Assembly (NCBI GenBank): GCA_016793805.1
Contig: JAEUIZ010000055.1
Span: 61,367 to 125,366, forward strand
DNA: 64,000 nucleotides
Direction: 5' to 3'
Source: Phycisphaerae bacterium
Lineage (GTDB): Bacteria; Planctomycetota; Phycisphaerae; Phycisphaerales; UBA1924
The notes under the pieces were generated by a model. That model did not search any database. It was not told the DNA's origin and saw nothing but the letters and a program-made list of their open reading frames with translations. Every line of letters starts with the position of its first letter. Positions within the stretch are counted from its first letter, which is position 1. The position numbers and the translations under genes are program-made. Of the stretch, positions 36,087-44,956 are shown piece after piece.

Positions 36087-37274
36087 ATGTCCATCCGCCG
36101 CTCCCTTCCCGCCCTCGTCCTCGCCCTCTCCGGGTGGTGCGCCGCACAGCCCCCCGCCGAGCCTCCCAAGTCCACCGGCACCGACCCCGCCGCCGCCGCG
36201 CCGGCCTCCACGCCCGTCCCCTCCGCGCCCGCCCCTGCCGCGCTCACCACCCCGCTCGCCCACGTCGAGACCCGCGGCTCCGGGCCCATCCCCATCATCC
36301 TCATCCCCGGCCTTGTCTGCGACTGGACCACCTTCGACGCCTTCATGGACCGCAACGCCGCCAAATACACCATGTACGCCGTCACCCTCCCGGGCTTCGG
36401 CGGGAGCGAGCCGCCCCCGATGCCCGCCTCCAACACCTATCACCAAGGCGAGTGGCTCGACAACGCGGCCCGTGCCGTCGCCGCCCTCATCGCCGAGCGC
36501 AACCTCGACAAGCCCGTCCTGCTCGGGCAGACGATGGGCACCCAGGTCGCCCTTCGCGTCGCCGCCGCCAAGCCCGACTCCGTCCGCGCCGTCATCGCCG
36601 TCAACGGCTGGCCCGCCTACCCGCTCGGCGGCGCCGAACAGGTCATCGACCGCTCCAACCGCGAGAACCTCATCAACGGCCTCATGCACAGCACCTGTGA
36701 CGCTATCGCCGAGTCCGAGTGGATGAACCAGCAGAAGGAGTGGATCGAACTCGGCGTCGATGACAAGGCCCGCGCCGCCGCCATCATCGCCGTCGGCGCC
36801 AAGGTCACCAAGCCCGTCAGCACTCGCTACATGCTCGAGTACCTCGCCGCCGACCTCTCCGACCTCGCGCCCAAGGCGACCATGCCCGTGCTTGTCATCG
36901 CCGCCCTCCAGAACGTCGAGTTCGCCGAGGACGACGCCGCCCTCCGCTCGATGTGGGAGCGCGAGTGGAAGCCCGTGCCCCGGCACACGCTCGTCTTCTT
37001 CGAGGACACCGCCGAGTTCGTGACCGAGAACGCACCCGCCGATCTCGATCGCGCCGTCGAGCAGTTCCTCGCCAATCGGCCCGTCGAGGGCAAAAAGGGC
37101 ACCCCAAAGCCCCCTCGGCCCACCACCCCCCAACCCGCCGCGCCCGACCAACCCCAGGCAAGCGAGCCCGCCCCGCCCGCCACGCCGCCAACCGCCCCCG
37201 GCAAGCCCGGTGCCACCGACCCCGTCCCGCCCGATCCCGGCGCCGAACCCAAGCCCGCCGGACCTCCCCGATGA
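36087..37274 (+). CDS. Exported alpha/beta-hydrolase-fold protein, catalytic residues altered
   Basis: 395 residues: signal peptide (cleavage near CAA-Q, 20), Pro/Ala linker, alpha/beta hydrolase fold (about 55-330) and a Pro-rich tail. Fold markers are IPIILIPGLVCDWTTFD, TLPGFGGSEPP and the nucleophile elbow LLGQTMGTQVAL. The elbow has Thr149 where Ser is normal, and the late FFEDTAEFVTENAP lacks the His of the usual GHF motif. Activity is therefore doubtful. GGAGG is 7 nt before the ATG, and the stop overlaps pyrF by four bases. Confidence 0.8.
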   Translation: MSIRRSLPALVLALSGWCAAQPPAEPPKSTGTDPAAAAPASTPVPSAPAPAALTTPLAHVETRGSGPIPIILIPGLVCDWTTFDAFMDRNAAKYTMYAVTLPGFGGSEPPPMPASNTYHQGEWLDNAARAVAALIAERNLDKPVLLGQTMGTQVALRVAAAKPDSVRAVIAVNGWPAYPLGGAEQVIDRSNRENLINGLMHSTCDAIAESEWMNQQKEWIELGVDDKARAAAIIAVGAKVTKPVSTRYMLEYLAADLSDLAPKATMPVLVIAALQNVEFAEDDAALRSMWEREWKPVPRHTLVFFEDTAEFVTENAPADLDRAVEQFLANRPVEGKKGTPKPPRPTTPQPAAPDQPQASEPAPPATPPTAPGKPGATDPVPPDPGAEPKPAGPPR

Positions 37275-38122
37275 CCCGCGCCTTCTCCGATCGCCTCATC
37301 GACGCCTTCCGCGCCCGCGGCGTGCCCGCCTGCGTCGGTCTCGACCCCGTCCTCGAACGCCTCCCCGACGTTGCCCAAGGCGACACCCCCGCCGAACGCC
37401 TCCGCTCCTTCGGCCTGCGCGTCATCGACGCCACCGCAGGCATCCTCCCAGCCATCAAGTTCCAGTCCGCGTGCTTCGAGCGCTACGGCAGCGCCGGCAT
37501 CGCCACGCTCCACCACCTCGCCCGCGCCGCCTCAGACGCCGAGATGGTCACCATCCTCGACGCCAAGCGCGGCGACATCGGCATCTCCGCCGAGCACTAC
37601 GCCGCCGCCGCGTGGGATGCCAACTTCGACGCCATGACCGTCAGCCCCTACCTCGGGCCCGACACCCTCGCCGCGTTCCTCCGCCCGGGCCGAGGGCTGT
37701 TCGTCCTCGTCCGCACCAGCAATCCCGGCAGCGACGCGGTGCAGTCCGCTCGCCTCGCCGACGGGCGCACCGTCGCCCAGTTGATCGCCGACCAGGTCGC
37801 GGACATCGGCGCGCGCACGATCGGCGCCCTCGGGTACAGCGACGTGGGCGCGGTCGTCGGCGCCACCAAGAGCACCGACGCCGCCGCGCTCCGAGAGCGC
37901 CTCCCGCGTCAGATCTTCCTCGTGCCCGGTTTCGGCGCCCAGGGCGGCACCGCGAGCGACGTGCGCGCCATGCTCGACGGCCGGACCGACTGCGGCGGGG
38001 GCGTCCTCGTCACCGCCAGCCGCTCCGTCATCTTCCCCGAATCCTCCTCGCCCTGGGCCTCCGCCGTGCGCTCCGCCGCCCTCCGCCTGGCCGACCAGGT
38101 TCGGTCCGCCATCGGCGCGTAG
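37271..38122 (+). CDS. pyrF: Orotidine 5'-phosphate decarboxylase
   Basis: Last step of UMP synthesis, using no cofactor. 283 residues, the longer class-2 form. Active-site motif TILDAKRGDIGISAEHYA holds the catalytic Asp-Lys-Asp set; the N-terminal CVGLDPVLERLPD and the phosphate-gripping LVPGFGAQGGTASDVRAML plus NASR-like VTASRSVIF complete the barrel. ATGA overlap with the hydrolase-like gene. Confidence 0.94.
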   Translation: MTRAFSDRLIDAFRARGVPACVGLDPVLERLPDVAQGDTPAERLRSFGLRVIDATAGILPAIKFQSACFERYGSAGIATLHHLARAASDAEMVTILDAKRGDIGISAEHYAAAAWDANFDAMTVSPYLGPDTLAAFLRPGRGLFVLVRTSNPGSDAVQSARLADGRTVAQLIADQVADIGARTIGALGYSDVGAVVGATKSTDAAALRERLPRQIFLVPGFGAQGGTASDVRAMLDGRTDCGGGVLVTASRSVIFPESSSPWASAVRSAALRLADQVRSAIGA

Positions 38123-38185
38123 GTGCGCCCTCGTCGCATCGCAAACACGAGTCGTCAATCGCCCCGCCCAGGTCGGCCCGGCGCC

Positions 38186-38674
38186 TCAGCCCTCGCTCGC
38201 GCCGCCCAGCCGACGCACCTGGTCCAGCGTCCGGTCCAACTTCTTCCGCAACTCCCGAACCCGCAGCAGCGACCGCACCCGCGTCAGCAGTTCCAACTTG
38301 TTCACCGGCTTGGTCAGAAAGTCGTCCGCCCCTGATTCCACCGCCCGCTCCACGTCGTTCACCTCGTTCAGCGCCGTGAGCATCACGATCGGGATGTCCT
38401 TCGTCGCTGCCGCCGATTTCAGGCGCGCGCACGCCTGGAACCCGCTCATCCGCGGCATCATCACGTCCAGCAGCACCAGATCCGGCGGCGAGGCCTGCAC
38501 CGACTCGATCGCCTCCACCCCATCCCCTGCCGTGCGGATCGCGCACCCGAGGTCCTCCAAGTAGGCCTCGATCAACTCCCGGTTCTGCTCGTTGTCGTCA
38601 ACGATCAGGATGCTCGCGCCGGCAATCGGGCCGTCGTCGTCGGTTATCGGTCCTGCCGTCGGGTCGCTAGTCAT
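38186..38674 (-). CDS. Stand-alone response regulator receiver
   Basis: 162 residues with only a receiver domain. Phosphorylation residues are in order: ILIVDDNEQNRELIE (acidic pair), LVLLDVMMPRMSGF (phospho-acceptor Asp), VMLTALNE (Thr) and FLTKPVNKLELLTRV (Lys). The C-terminal 25 residues form a charged helix (VRELRKKLDRTLDQVRRL) rather than an output domain. No histidine kinase is adjacent, so partners are unknown. Confidence 0.9.
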   Translation of the reverse strand: MTSDPTAGPITDDDGPIAGASILIVDDNEQNRELIEAYLEDLGCAIRTAGDGVEAIESVQASPPDLVLLDVMMPRMSGFQACARLKSAAATKDIPIVMLTALNEVNDVERAVESGADDFLTKPVNKLELLTRVRSLLRVRELRKKLDRTLDQVRRLGGASEG

Positions 38675-38680
38675 CCGCGC

Positions 38681-38686
38681 ATCGTA
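38681..38686 (-). promoter_or_regulatory. Candidate -10 box TACGAT for the response-regulator gene
   Basis: TACGAT on the minus strand, 6 nt before the ATG, no Shine-Dalgarno. Confidence 0.4.
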
Positions 38687-38817
38687 TCAACATTCGGGTC
38701 GCTGGACTGCTCCCGAACGGCGACCAAGAATCAAGTCCGACACGTGACCCTACCCGATCTGTCGAGGATCGGTTGTTATCGAGGTTGAGGCAAACGCCCC
38801 GCGACACGGGAGCGGCA

Positions 38818-39408
38818 GTGAGCACGTTTCGGATGCGTCGAACCGCAACCCCAGCCTGGCAAGACCGGTTCCAGCCGCCGGAACTCAAGCATCTCCTCGC
38901 AGCGATGCCCAAGCCCGCGCGCGGAGAGGTCGAGTTTGTGCGCGCGGCCCTGCTCGACATGGACGAGTTCGAGGAGCGGATCACCTGGCGCGGCGTGCCC
39001 TGGGGCTGGACCTTGGAGTACCACCCGCCGACACGCGTCACGGGCGCTTCGGCGTGGGCGTACATCATCCCAAATCCATCAGCGCCAAGCCTTTGCACTC
39101 CGATCGACGTGGACCTTGCCGCGACGCTGCTGGAATCGAAAAAACTGAGCAAGCCGGCGCGTGAGGGCGTGGCGCTGGGCAAGCGAGTCGGAACGATGGT
39201 CTGGGCGCAATGGACGCTCGCGGCGCGGGCGACGTCCCAAGAGGTCATCGCCCTTGTGCGCCGCAAGTTGGGCGCGCCGATCGAGCCCGAGTCGTCCCGG
39301 CAGTGGAGCGGCACGGGCCGAATCGCCGATGCCCATGGGCGGATCGCGGCCTCGCCGCGGATACATGGAGGAGCGGCATGCGTACCCCGCGGGCGGTCGT
39401 CGCCCTAA
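38818..39408 (+). CDS. Unrecognised conserved-looking protein
   Basis: 196 residues from a GTG with GGGAG 4-5 nt upstream. A mixed alpha/beta core shows ERITWRGVPWGWTLEYHPP, ASAWAYIIPNPSAPSLCTPI and GTMVWAQWTLAARATSQEV, with several Trp residues; the last 30 residues look disordered. No signal peptide. It overlaps the start of dacB by 31 bp in another frame. The pattern recalls small DUFs with a YdhG/DUF3788-like fold, but I could not assign one. Confidence 0.6.
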   Translation: MSTFRMRRTATPAWQDRFQPPELKHLLAAMPKPARGEVEFVRAALLDMDEFEERITWRGVPWGWTLEYHPPTRVTGASAWAYIIPNPSAPSLCTPIDVDLAATLLESKKLSKPAREGVALGKRVGTMVWAQWTLAARATSQEVIALVRRKLGAPIEPESSRQWSGTGRIADAHGRIAASPRIHGGAACVPRGRSSP

Positions 39409-40889
39409 GTTTCTTGGTGGCGAGCGGCCCGGTCGCGGTCGGACAGACGGAGTTGGGCGCACGGATCGAGGGGCTGATCTCGGCCGCCAAACTCGCCGAG
39501 GTGCAGGTTGGCGTCCACGTGCGCGACCTGGCGGGCGGGCGTGACCTGGTGAACCTCGCGGGGACCCGGGCGCTGATGCCCGCCTCGAACCTCAAACTGA
39601 TCACCACCGGCGCGGCGCTCTCGGTGCTCGGTCCGAACTTCGAGTTCCGCACCCAGGTGCTCGTCAGCGGCGAGACGCTCATCCTGCGTGGATCGGGAGA
39701 TCCGGCCCTGGGCGACCCGGAGGTCCTGGAGCGCACCCCGGGCAAGTTGACGGTGGACGGCCTGCTCCAATCGCTCGCCGCTTCGGTCGCGGGCGCGGGC
39801 GTCGCGAAGGTCAGCGCCATCATCGTCGATGACAGCGTGTTCGATCGGCAGGCGGTGCACCCCACCTGGCCCACGGACCAGTTGGACCGCTCGTACGCCG
39901 CCGGCCTCTCGGGCGTCAACTTCCATGCGAACACGTTCTGGGTCTTTCCCTCGCCCGGTGCGGTGGGCCAGCCCCCGACGTTCGTGCTCCAGCCCCCGGT
40001 GCCGTGGATCGAGGTGGAGAATCGGGCCCAGACATCGAGTTCGGGTCGGCAAACGGCCTGGGTCCGGCGCGACGGGGACGCGAACCGGTTCGTGCTCTCC
40101 GGTGAGGTGAGCACCGCGGCGCGGGTGCCGATCACGATCACGATGCGCGAGCCCGCGCTAACCGCGGGTCGGCTGCTCGCGTCGGCACTCCTGCGGGCCG
40201 GCGTCACGGTGGCGGGAGAGCGCGTCGAGCCGGGGTCGTCGGTCTCGCGGGCGATGTCGGAGCGCGTCGGCGCGGCGGTGAGGCTCGTCGAGCCGGGCGT
40301 GCCCACCATCGGGCGGACAGTAGCGACCGTCACGACGCACGCGACAGAGATCCTGAGCCGGTGCAACAAGGACTCGGAGAACCTGTACGCCGAGGCGCTG
40401 CTCAAGCGCCTCGGACACGAGGTCACGGGCGAGGCCGGGTCGTGGACCAACGGCTGCTCGGTGATCCGCATGACGCTGACCGAGGCGCTGGACCCCGAGG
40501 CGGCATCGACAACGGTGATCTCGGACGGGAGCGGCCTGAGCCGGGAGAATCGCGTCGCGCCGCGGACCCTCACACGCTGGCTGGACTCCATGCAGTCGGA
40601 CACACGCTTCGGATCGGCCTTCGTCGGCTCGCTGGCGATGCCCGGTGAGGGCACCCTGCGCGAGCGGTTCCGTGACAAGAAACTCGTCGCCTCGCTCCGC
40701 GCCAAGAGCGGGCGGATCGACGGCGTGCGGGCGCTCTCGGGCTACCTCACCGCGCCCGACGGGTCACGACTCGCGTTCAGCGTGATCGTCAACGGGCTGA
40801 AAAAGGGCGAGCAGGAACTCCAGGGCAAGCAGTTCGTCGAGGACGTGGTCTACGCGCTGGACCAGCACCTGGCCCGACGGCGCAAGTAG
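39378..40889 (+). CDS. dacB: D-alanyl-D-alanine carboxypeptidase/endopeptidase (PBP4 type)
   Basis: Peptidase S13, trimming peptidoglycan cross-links in the envelope. 503 residues with a signal peptide (AVVALSFLVASGPVAVGQ). The three penicillin-binding motifs are present: SNLK (Ser70 to Lys73), SEN (Ser333) and KSG (Lys443, the conservative form of KTG). GGAGGAG 4-5 nt before the ATG fixes the start inside the previous gene. Its presence agrees with a planctomycete that makes peptidoglycan. Confidence 0.92.
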   Translation: MRTPRAVVALSFLVASGPVAVGQTELGARIEGLISAAKLAEVQVGVHVRDLAGGRDLVNLAGTRALMPASNLKLITTGAALSVLGPNFEFRTQVLVSGETLILRGSGDPALGDPEVLERTPGKLTVDGLLQSLAASVAGAGVAKVSAIIVDDSVFDRQAVHPTWPTDQLDRSYAAGLSGVNFHANTFWVFPSPGAVGQPPTFVLQPPVPWIEVENRAQTSSSGRQTAWVRRDGDANRFVLSGEVSTAARVPITITMREPALTAGRLLASALLRAGVTVAGERVEPGSSVSRAMSERVGAAVRLVEPGVPTIGRTVATVTTHATEILSRCNKDSENLYAEALLKRLGHEVTGEAGSWTNGCSVIRMTLTEALDPEAASTTVISDGSGLSRENRVAPRTLTRWLDSMQSDTRFGSAFVGSLAMPGEGTLRERFRDKKLVASLRAKSGRIDGVRALSGYLTAPDGSRLAFSVIVNGLKKGEQELQGKQFVEDVVYALDQHLARRRK

Positions 40890-40943
40890 CGCGGTGAAGC
40901 CGGCGAACACTTGCTCGACGATCAACCTTGAGTCGTTCGCACT

Positions 40944-43900
40944 CTACCGGTCGCGCTCGGGGATTCCCATGCCGCGGCGGTCGGGCTGCTCGGGCCGCTT
41001 CGGCGGCACATAGGGGTTCTTGGCGGCCTCTTCGAGCATCAGTTTGATCGCGGCGTCGAGTTGCGGGTCTCCGCCCCCGGACTTGTAGTCCTGCATGAGG
41101 GCCGGGTCGTCGACGACGCGGATGTCGGGATCGACGCCATGGCCCTCGATGCCCCAGGTGCCGTCGCGTTCGTAGTACCCGAAGGTGGGCACGGTGACGC
41201 TCCCGCCGTCGATGAGCCCGGGGTTGCCGGAGATCCCGACGAGCCCGCCCCAGGTGCGCATGCCGATGAGTTTGCCCAGGCCCGACTGCCTGAAGTACGC
41301 GGGGAACGCGTCGCCGCCGGAGCCGGCGAGCCCGTTGATGAGCATGCACTTGGGTCCCTGGAAGGAGTCGGGCGGCCAGGGCCAGTCGTTCCCGTCGCGG
41401 CGGGCCCAGTAGTTGGTGATGGGCCGGTTGAGGAGTTCGATGAACCGAGTCGGGATCTGCCCGCCGCCGTTCCACCGCTCGTCGATGATGAGGGCCGACT
41501 TGCCGATCTGCCCGTAGAACTGGCGGAAGAGGTTGTTCTGCCCGTCGATCCCGGTGTCGGGGACGTACAGGTAGCCGACCTTGCCGTCGGTCTTGGAAGC
41601 GACGTACTGGCGCTTCGACTCGATCCAGGCACGGAAGCGGAGGTCGTCCTCAGAAGCGAGCGTCTGGACGACCACGTCGCGCAGGCCGGTCGGCGGCTTG
41701 AGGCGCTCCTGCCGAGCGGCCTCGGGGTCCTTCTTGTCGTCCTTCTTCTCATCCTTCTTGGAATCGTCCTTGGGCCGCTCGAGCGACGGCACGTCGTTGA
41801 CCGTCAGCGTGACGGTCTTGCCGGCAAGCCCCTGGAACGCCGCCCAGGGATCCTTCGCGGGATCGAGGGGAACTCCGTTGACCGCCAACAAATAGTCGCC
41901 CTCCTTGATCTTGACGCCCGGTGCCGTCAGCGGCCCCTTGGCGTCCGCGTCCCACGCGGCGCCGCGGTAGACCTTGGCGATGCGATACGCCGGGGGCTTG
42001 CCGCCGTCACCCGGAACGAGTTCAAAGTCGCACCCGAGCATCCCGACCGAGACGCTCGGCCCGCCCTCGATGTCGCCCCCGCGGTAATACGCGTGCCCCA
42101 CGTTCAACTCGGAGATCATCTCCGAGATGATGTACGCCAGATCGTCGCGGCTGGCGCAATCGTCGAGCAACCTGCCGTACTGCCGGCGGATCGCCGGCCA
42201 ATCGAGCCCGTGCATGTTCTCGACATAGAAGAAGTCACGCTGGATCCGCCACGCGTCGGCGAACATCTGCCGCCACTCGGCCTTGGGGTCGATCGAGGCG
42301 GTCATGCCCGCGGTCACGACTGGCTTGCCCGAGGCCCCCGCCGCGGCGTCCTGGATCGTCCCGCCCCCACCCCGCATGATGAGGATCTTCTTGCCATCCG
42401 CCGAGAGTTCGAACCCGCCGCCCGAGGCCACGGACTTCTCTTCCTTCTTCTCGTCGGCGAGGTCGAAGAGTTTGATCCCGCCCTCCTGCCCAGCACTCCC
42501 GAAGCGCGCATAGATGAGTTGGTTCTTGTCGTTCACGGCCAGCCGACCGAAACGGCCCGCCGGAACCGGGAGCAGCAGCGTCCGCGACTCGATCCCGTCG
42601 AAGTCGATCACGAGGTCCTTCGCGTCGCCGTCCTTCTTGGCGTCCGGCTTCTTGTCGGCGTCCTTGGCCTTGTCATCGCCGCCGCCGGCAACCGACGTGC
42701 GCTTGCCGGAGATGGTGAACGACTGCTCGCCGACGGTCACGGAGCCCTTCATCGCGCCGCCGTCGAGCGTCAGGCTGAACATCGCCTGGCCTCCCGGGGT
42801 GGTGAGGGCGAACGTCAGCGTCTTGCTGGCCGGGTCGAACTTCCCGTTCTCGATCGGTCCGCTGTAGATGGCCGCGGCGACATTCCCGCGGACGGTGAAG
42901 TCCTTGGCCATGCGGAGCGATAGGGTGAACGGGACGCCCTCGGGTGGGAGGGGGGCGCCGCCGGTGGCGGTGGCCTCCCACGAGCCCGAGACCCCATCGT
43001 CCGCCGGCTTGGCGTCGTCCTTCTTCTCCCCCTTGTCGTCGCCCTTGTCGTCCTTCTTCTCGTCCTTCTTGTCGGCCTTGGCGAGTTTCCGCCAGTCCTC
43101 CTCGTCGCTCTTGGGCGCCCACGGCGAGGCGATGTCGGCACGGAGGGGCACGGCCGCGAGCATCGAGGTGTTCATGTAGATGAACGTCGTGTCCAGATCG
43201 GAGTACGTCGGGCTGAACGTCCGCTTGCTGGCGAAGAACATATAGTCGCCCTTGCGGTCAAAGACCGGCGCGGCGTCGTCGAAGAACCCGCTGGTAATCC
43301 GCACCGGCTTGGCTTCAGGCACGTTGCAGACCCAGACCGCGGACTGGCCCGACCGATCCTCCTGCTTGGCGTACGTGATCCACTTGCTGTCGTGCGACCA
43401 CGAAACGCCCGGCGGGTTGGCCCAGGGGTCGGTGTCCAGGAGCCGAGTCGGGCCGGGCGCGATCACGCCGTCCTCGCCCACGGCACCCAGCGAGTGCACG
43501 AAGATCCGCCCCGCCTTGTCCGTAAAGACGATGTGCTTGGAATCCGGCGACCACACGGGGTTGTACCGGAACGCGGTCGGCGCGTCGCCCGGCTTGGTCA
43601 GTTGCTGGGGGCTCCCCGTGCCGTCGGACGGCACGACGTACAACTCGTACTCATCCGTGGCGTCGGAGAAGAACGCGATCCATCGCCCGTCGGGGGACCA
43701 CGATGGATCTCGCTCGGCGACGCCGCTGGTCCGCGTGAGGTTGCGCGGCGTGCCATTCTCTGCGGGCAGGGACCAGAGGTCGCCCCGGGCCTCGGCGGCG
43801 ACGCGCTTGGCCGAGGGCGAGAGGCTCAAGCCGCTGATCGCGGACTCGACGTTGACCGGCCGCGGACGAAGGGCGGGTCGATCGCCGGGGATGGTGATCT

Positions 43901-44798
43901 CGACGGCCCGCGCGGCACCGCTGTCGAGATCGACGAGATAGATCGACGCACCGTTCTGAAGGATGATCTCGCCCCGGCCGTTCGGACCCGGGCCGATCGA
44001 GGGCCACTTGGCGTCGAAGTCCTTGAAGCGGGTGACCTGGCGGCGTTGACCGGACTTGGTGTCATACGCCCAGATGTTCAGCCGGTGCTCGTCGCCCTGA
44101 TCGGAGAGGTAGTAGACGGTGTCCTTGAACCACATGGGGATGGAGTCGGTGCCCTCCCAGTCGGTCATCTGCTTGGAGGTCTTGTCCCTGAGGTTCAAGA
44201 GCCACACGTCCGTGGCCATGCCCCCGCGATAGCGCTTCCAGGTGCGGGTGTCGGTGGAGTGCGGGGTGTAGGCGAGCCACTGCGTCCCGCCCGCGTCGGC
44301 CGCTGAGATCGCGCCGTTGGCGCCGTACGGCACGGGGAGTTGCGTGGGCAGGCCGCCGGACGCGCTCACGACGAAGAGTTGGGTCTGTCGGCGAAGTCCC
44401 CCGAGGCCGGACATGGAATACACGAGTTCGCCGGCGGGGGTCCAGTCGCACAGGACCTCGGCCGAGGGGTGATAGGTGATGCGCGTGGCGGTGCCGCCCT
44501 CGGTCGGAATCGTGTAGATGTCGCGGTTCCCGTCATAGTTCCCGACGAACGCGATGGTCTTGTCGTCGGGGCTGAAGCGCGGGAAGGCCTCCTGTCCCGG
44601 CGGGCTGGCCAGCCGCGTCGCGACTCCGCCGGCTCGGGGCACGAGCCATAGATCGCCCGCATACACAAAGACGATCTGCGTCCGGCCCACGTCCGGGTAG
44701 CGGACCATCCCGGCAGACGGAGTGACATCGGCGCGAACTGATACAGCCGCGCTCGCGGCGAGGGCGACGATGGACGCGACGCGAAGGCCCGTGGACAT
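40944..44798 (-). CDS. Tricorn-type protease with inserted domain
   Basis: 1284 residues, exported (signal peptide ends near VRA, 23). Two beta-propellers (about 30-310 and 315-830) with PD40-type repeats such as GEEAFPRFSPDD-like PGQEAFPRFSPDDKTIAFVG; a helical C1 domain; a PDZ domain (about 905-1005); and an S41-like C2 domain. Catalytic residues by family comparison: His902 in NVGHAYY, Ser1160 in GLAGSGGDAFP, Glu1218 in WGIEGHGVDPD. Residues about 575-728 interrupt the second propeller with a beta-rich domain (GSWEATATGG...GSVTVGEQSFTISGKR) bounded by Lys/Asp tracts; a second such tract is at 1011-1026. Tricorn trims peptides; in bacteria it is thought to act outside the cytosol. Confidence 0.9.
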   Translation of the reverse strand: MSTGLRVASIVALAASAAVSVRADVTPSAGMVRYPDVGRTQIVFVYAGDLWLVPRAGGVATRLASPPGQEAFPRFSPDDKTIAFVGNYDGNRDIYTIPTEGGTATRITYHPSAEVLCDWTPAGELVYSMSGLGGLRRQTQLFVVSASGGLPTQLPVPYGANGAISAADAGGTQWLAYTPHSTDTRTWKRYRGGMATDVWLLNLRDKTSKQMTDWEGTDSIPMWFKDTVYYLSDQGDEHRLNIWAYDTKSGQRRQVTRFKDFDAKWPSIGPGPNGRGEIILQNGASIYLVDLDSGAARAVEITIPGDRPALRPRPVNVESAISGLSLSPSAKRVAAEARGDLWSLPAENGTPRNLTRTSGVAERDPSWSPDGRWIAFFSDATDEYELYVVPSDGTGSPQQLTKPGDAPTAFRYNPVWSPDSKHIVFTDKAGRIFVHSLGAVGEDGVIAPGPTRLLDTDPWANPPGVSWSHDSKWITYAKQEDRSGQSAVWVCNVPEAKPVRITSGFFDDAAPVFDRKGDYMFFASKRTFSPTYSDLDTTFIYMNTSMLAAVPLRADIASPWAPKSDEEDWRKLAKADKKDEKKDDKGDDKGEKKDDAKPADDGVSGSWEATATGGAPLPPEGVPFTLSLRMAKDFTVRGNVAAAIYSGPIENGKFDPASKTLTFALTTPGGQAMFSLTLDGGAMKGSVTVGEQSFTISGKRTSVAGGGDDKAKDADKKPDAKKDGDAKDLVIDFDGIESRTLLLPVPAGRFGRLAVNDKNQLIYARFGSAGQEGGIKLFDLADEKKEEKSVASGGGFELSADGKKILIMRGGGGTIQDAAAGASGKPVVTAGMTASIDPKAEWRQMFADAWRIQRDFFYVENMHGLDWPAIRRQYGRLLDDCASRDDLAYIISEMISELNVGHAYYRGGDIEGGPSVSVGMLGCDFELVPGDGGKPPAYRIAKVYRGAAWDADAKGPLTAPGVKIKEGDYLLAVNGVPLDPAKDPWAAFQGLAGKTVTLTVNDVPSLERPKDDSKKDEKKDDKKDPEAARQERLKPPTGLRDVVVQTLASEDDLRFRAWIESKRQYVASKTDGKVGYLYVPDTGIDGQNNLFRQFYGQIGKSALIIDERWNGGGQIPTRFIELLNRPITNYWARRDGNDWPWPPDSFQGPKCMLINGLAGSGGDAFPAYFRQSGLGKLIGMRTWGGLVGISGNPGLIDGGSVTVPTFGYYERDGTWGIEGHGVDPDIRVVDDPALMQDYKSGGGDPQLDAAIKLMLEEAAKNPYVPPKRPEQPDRRGMGIPERDR

Positions 44799-44828
44799 CG
44801 AGGAGTTCCTTGGGTGAGAGGCGGGCAG

Positions 44829-44834
44829 AATATA
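44829..44834 (-). promoter_or_regulatory. Candidate -10 box TATATT for the tricorn gene
   Basis: Minus-strand TATATT, 30 nt before the ATG; the leader that would follow contains AAGGA 8 nt before the start, so this gene is of the leadered class. Confidence 0.4.
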
Positions 44835-44880
44835 CGCCGCCAGCCCGCGCGGCGCAACCGCGCCAGGCGTGAGTCGGAGC

Positions 44881-44913
44881 GAAAAGAAACAGCGCCCGCG
44901 AGTACGGGCGCTG
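44881..44913 (-). terminator. Intrinsic terminator after the dockerin-protease gene
   Basis: On the minus strand CAGCGCCCG pairs perfectly with CGGGCGCTG around a 6-nt loop and is followed by TTTCTTTTC. The hairpin ends 44 bp past the stop of the protease gene at 44957 and would separate it from tricorn transcription. Confidence 0.8.
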
Positions 44914-44956
44914 TTCGAAACGCATCAAGAGATCGGCCGTCCAGACGGCCGAAGCA

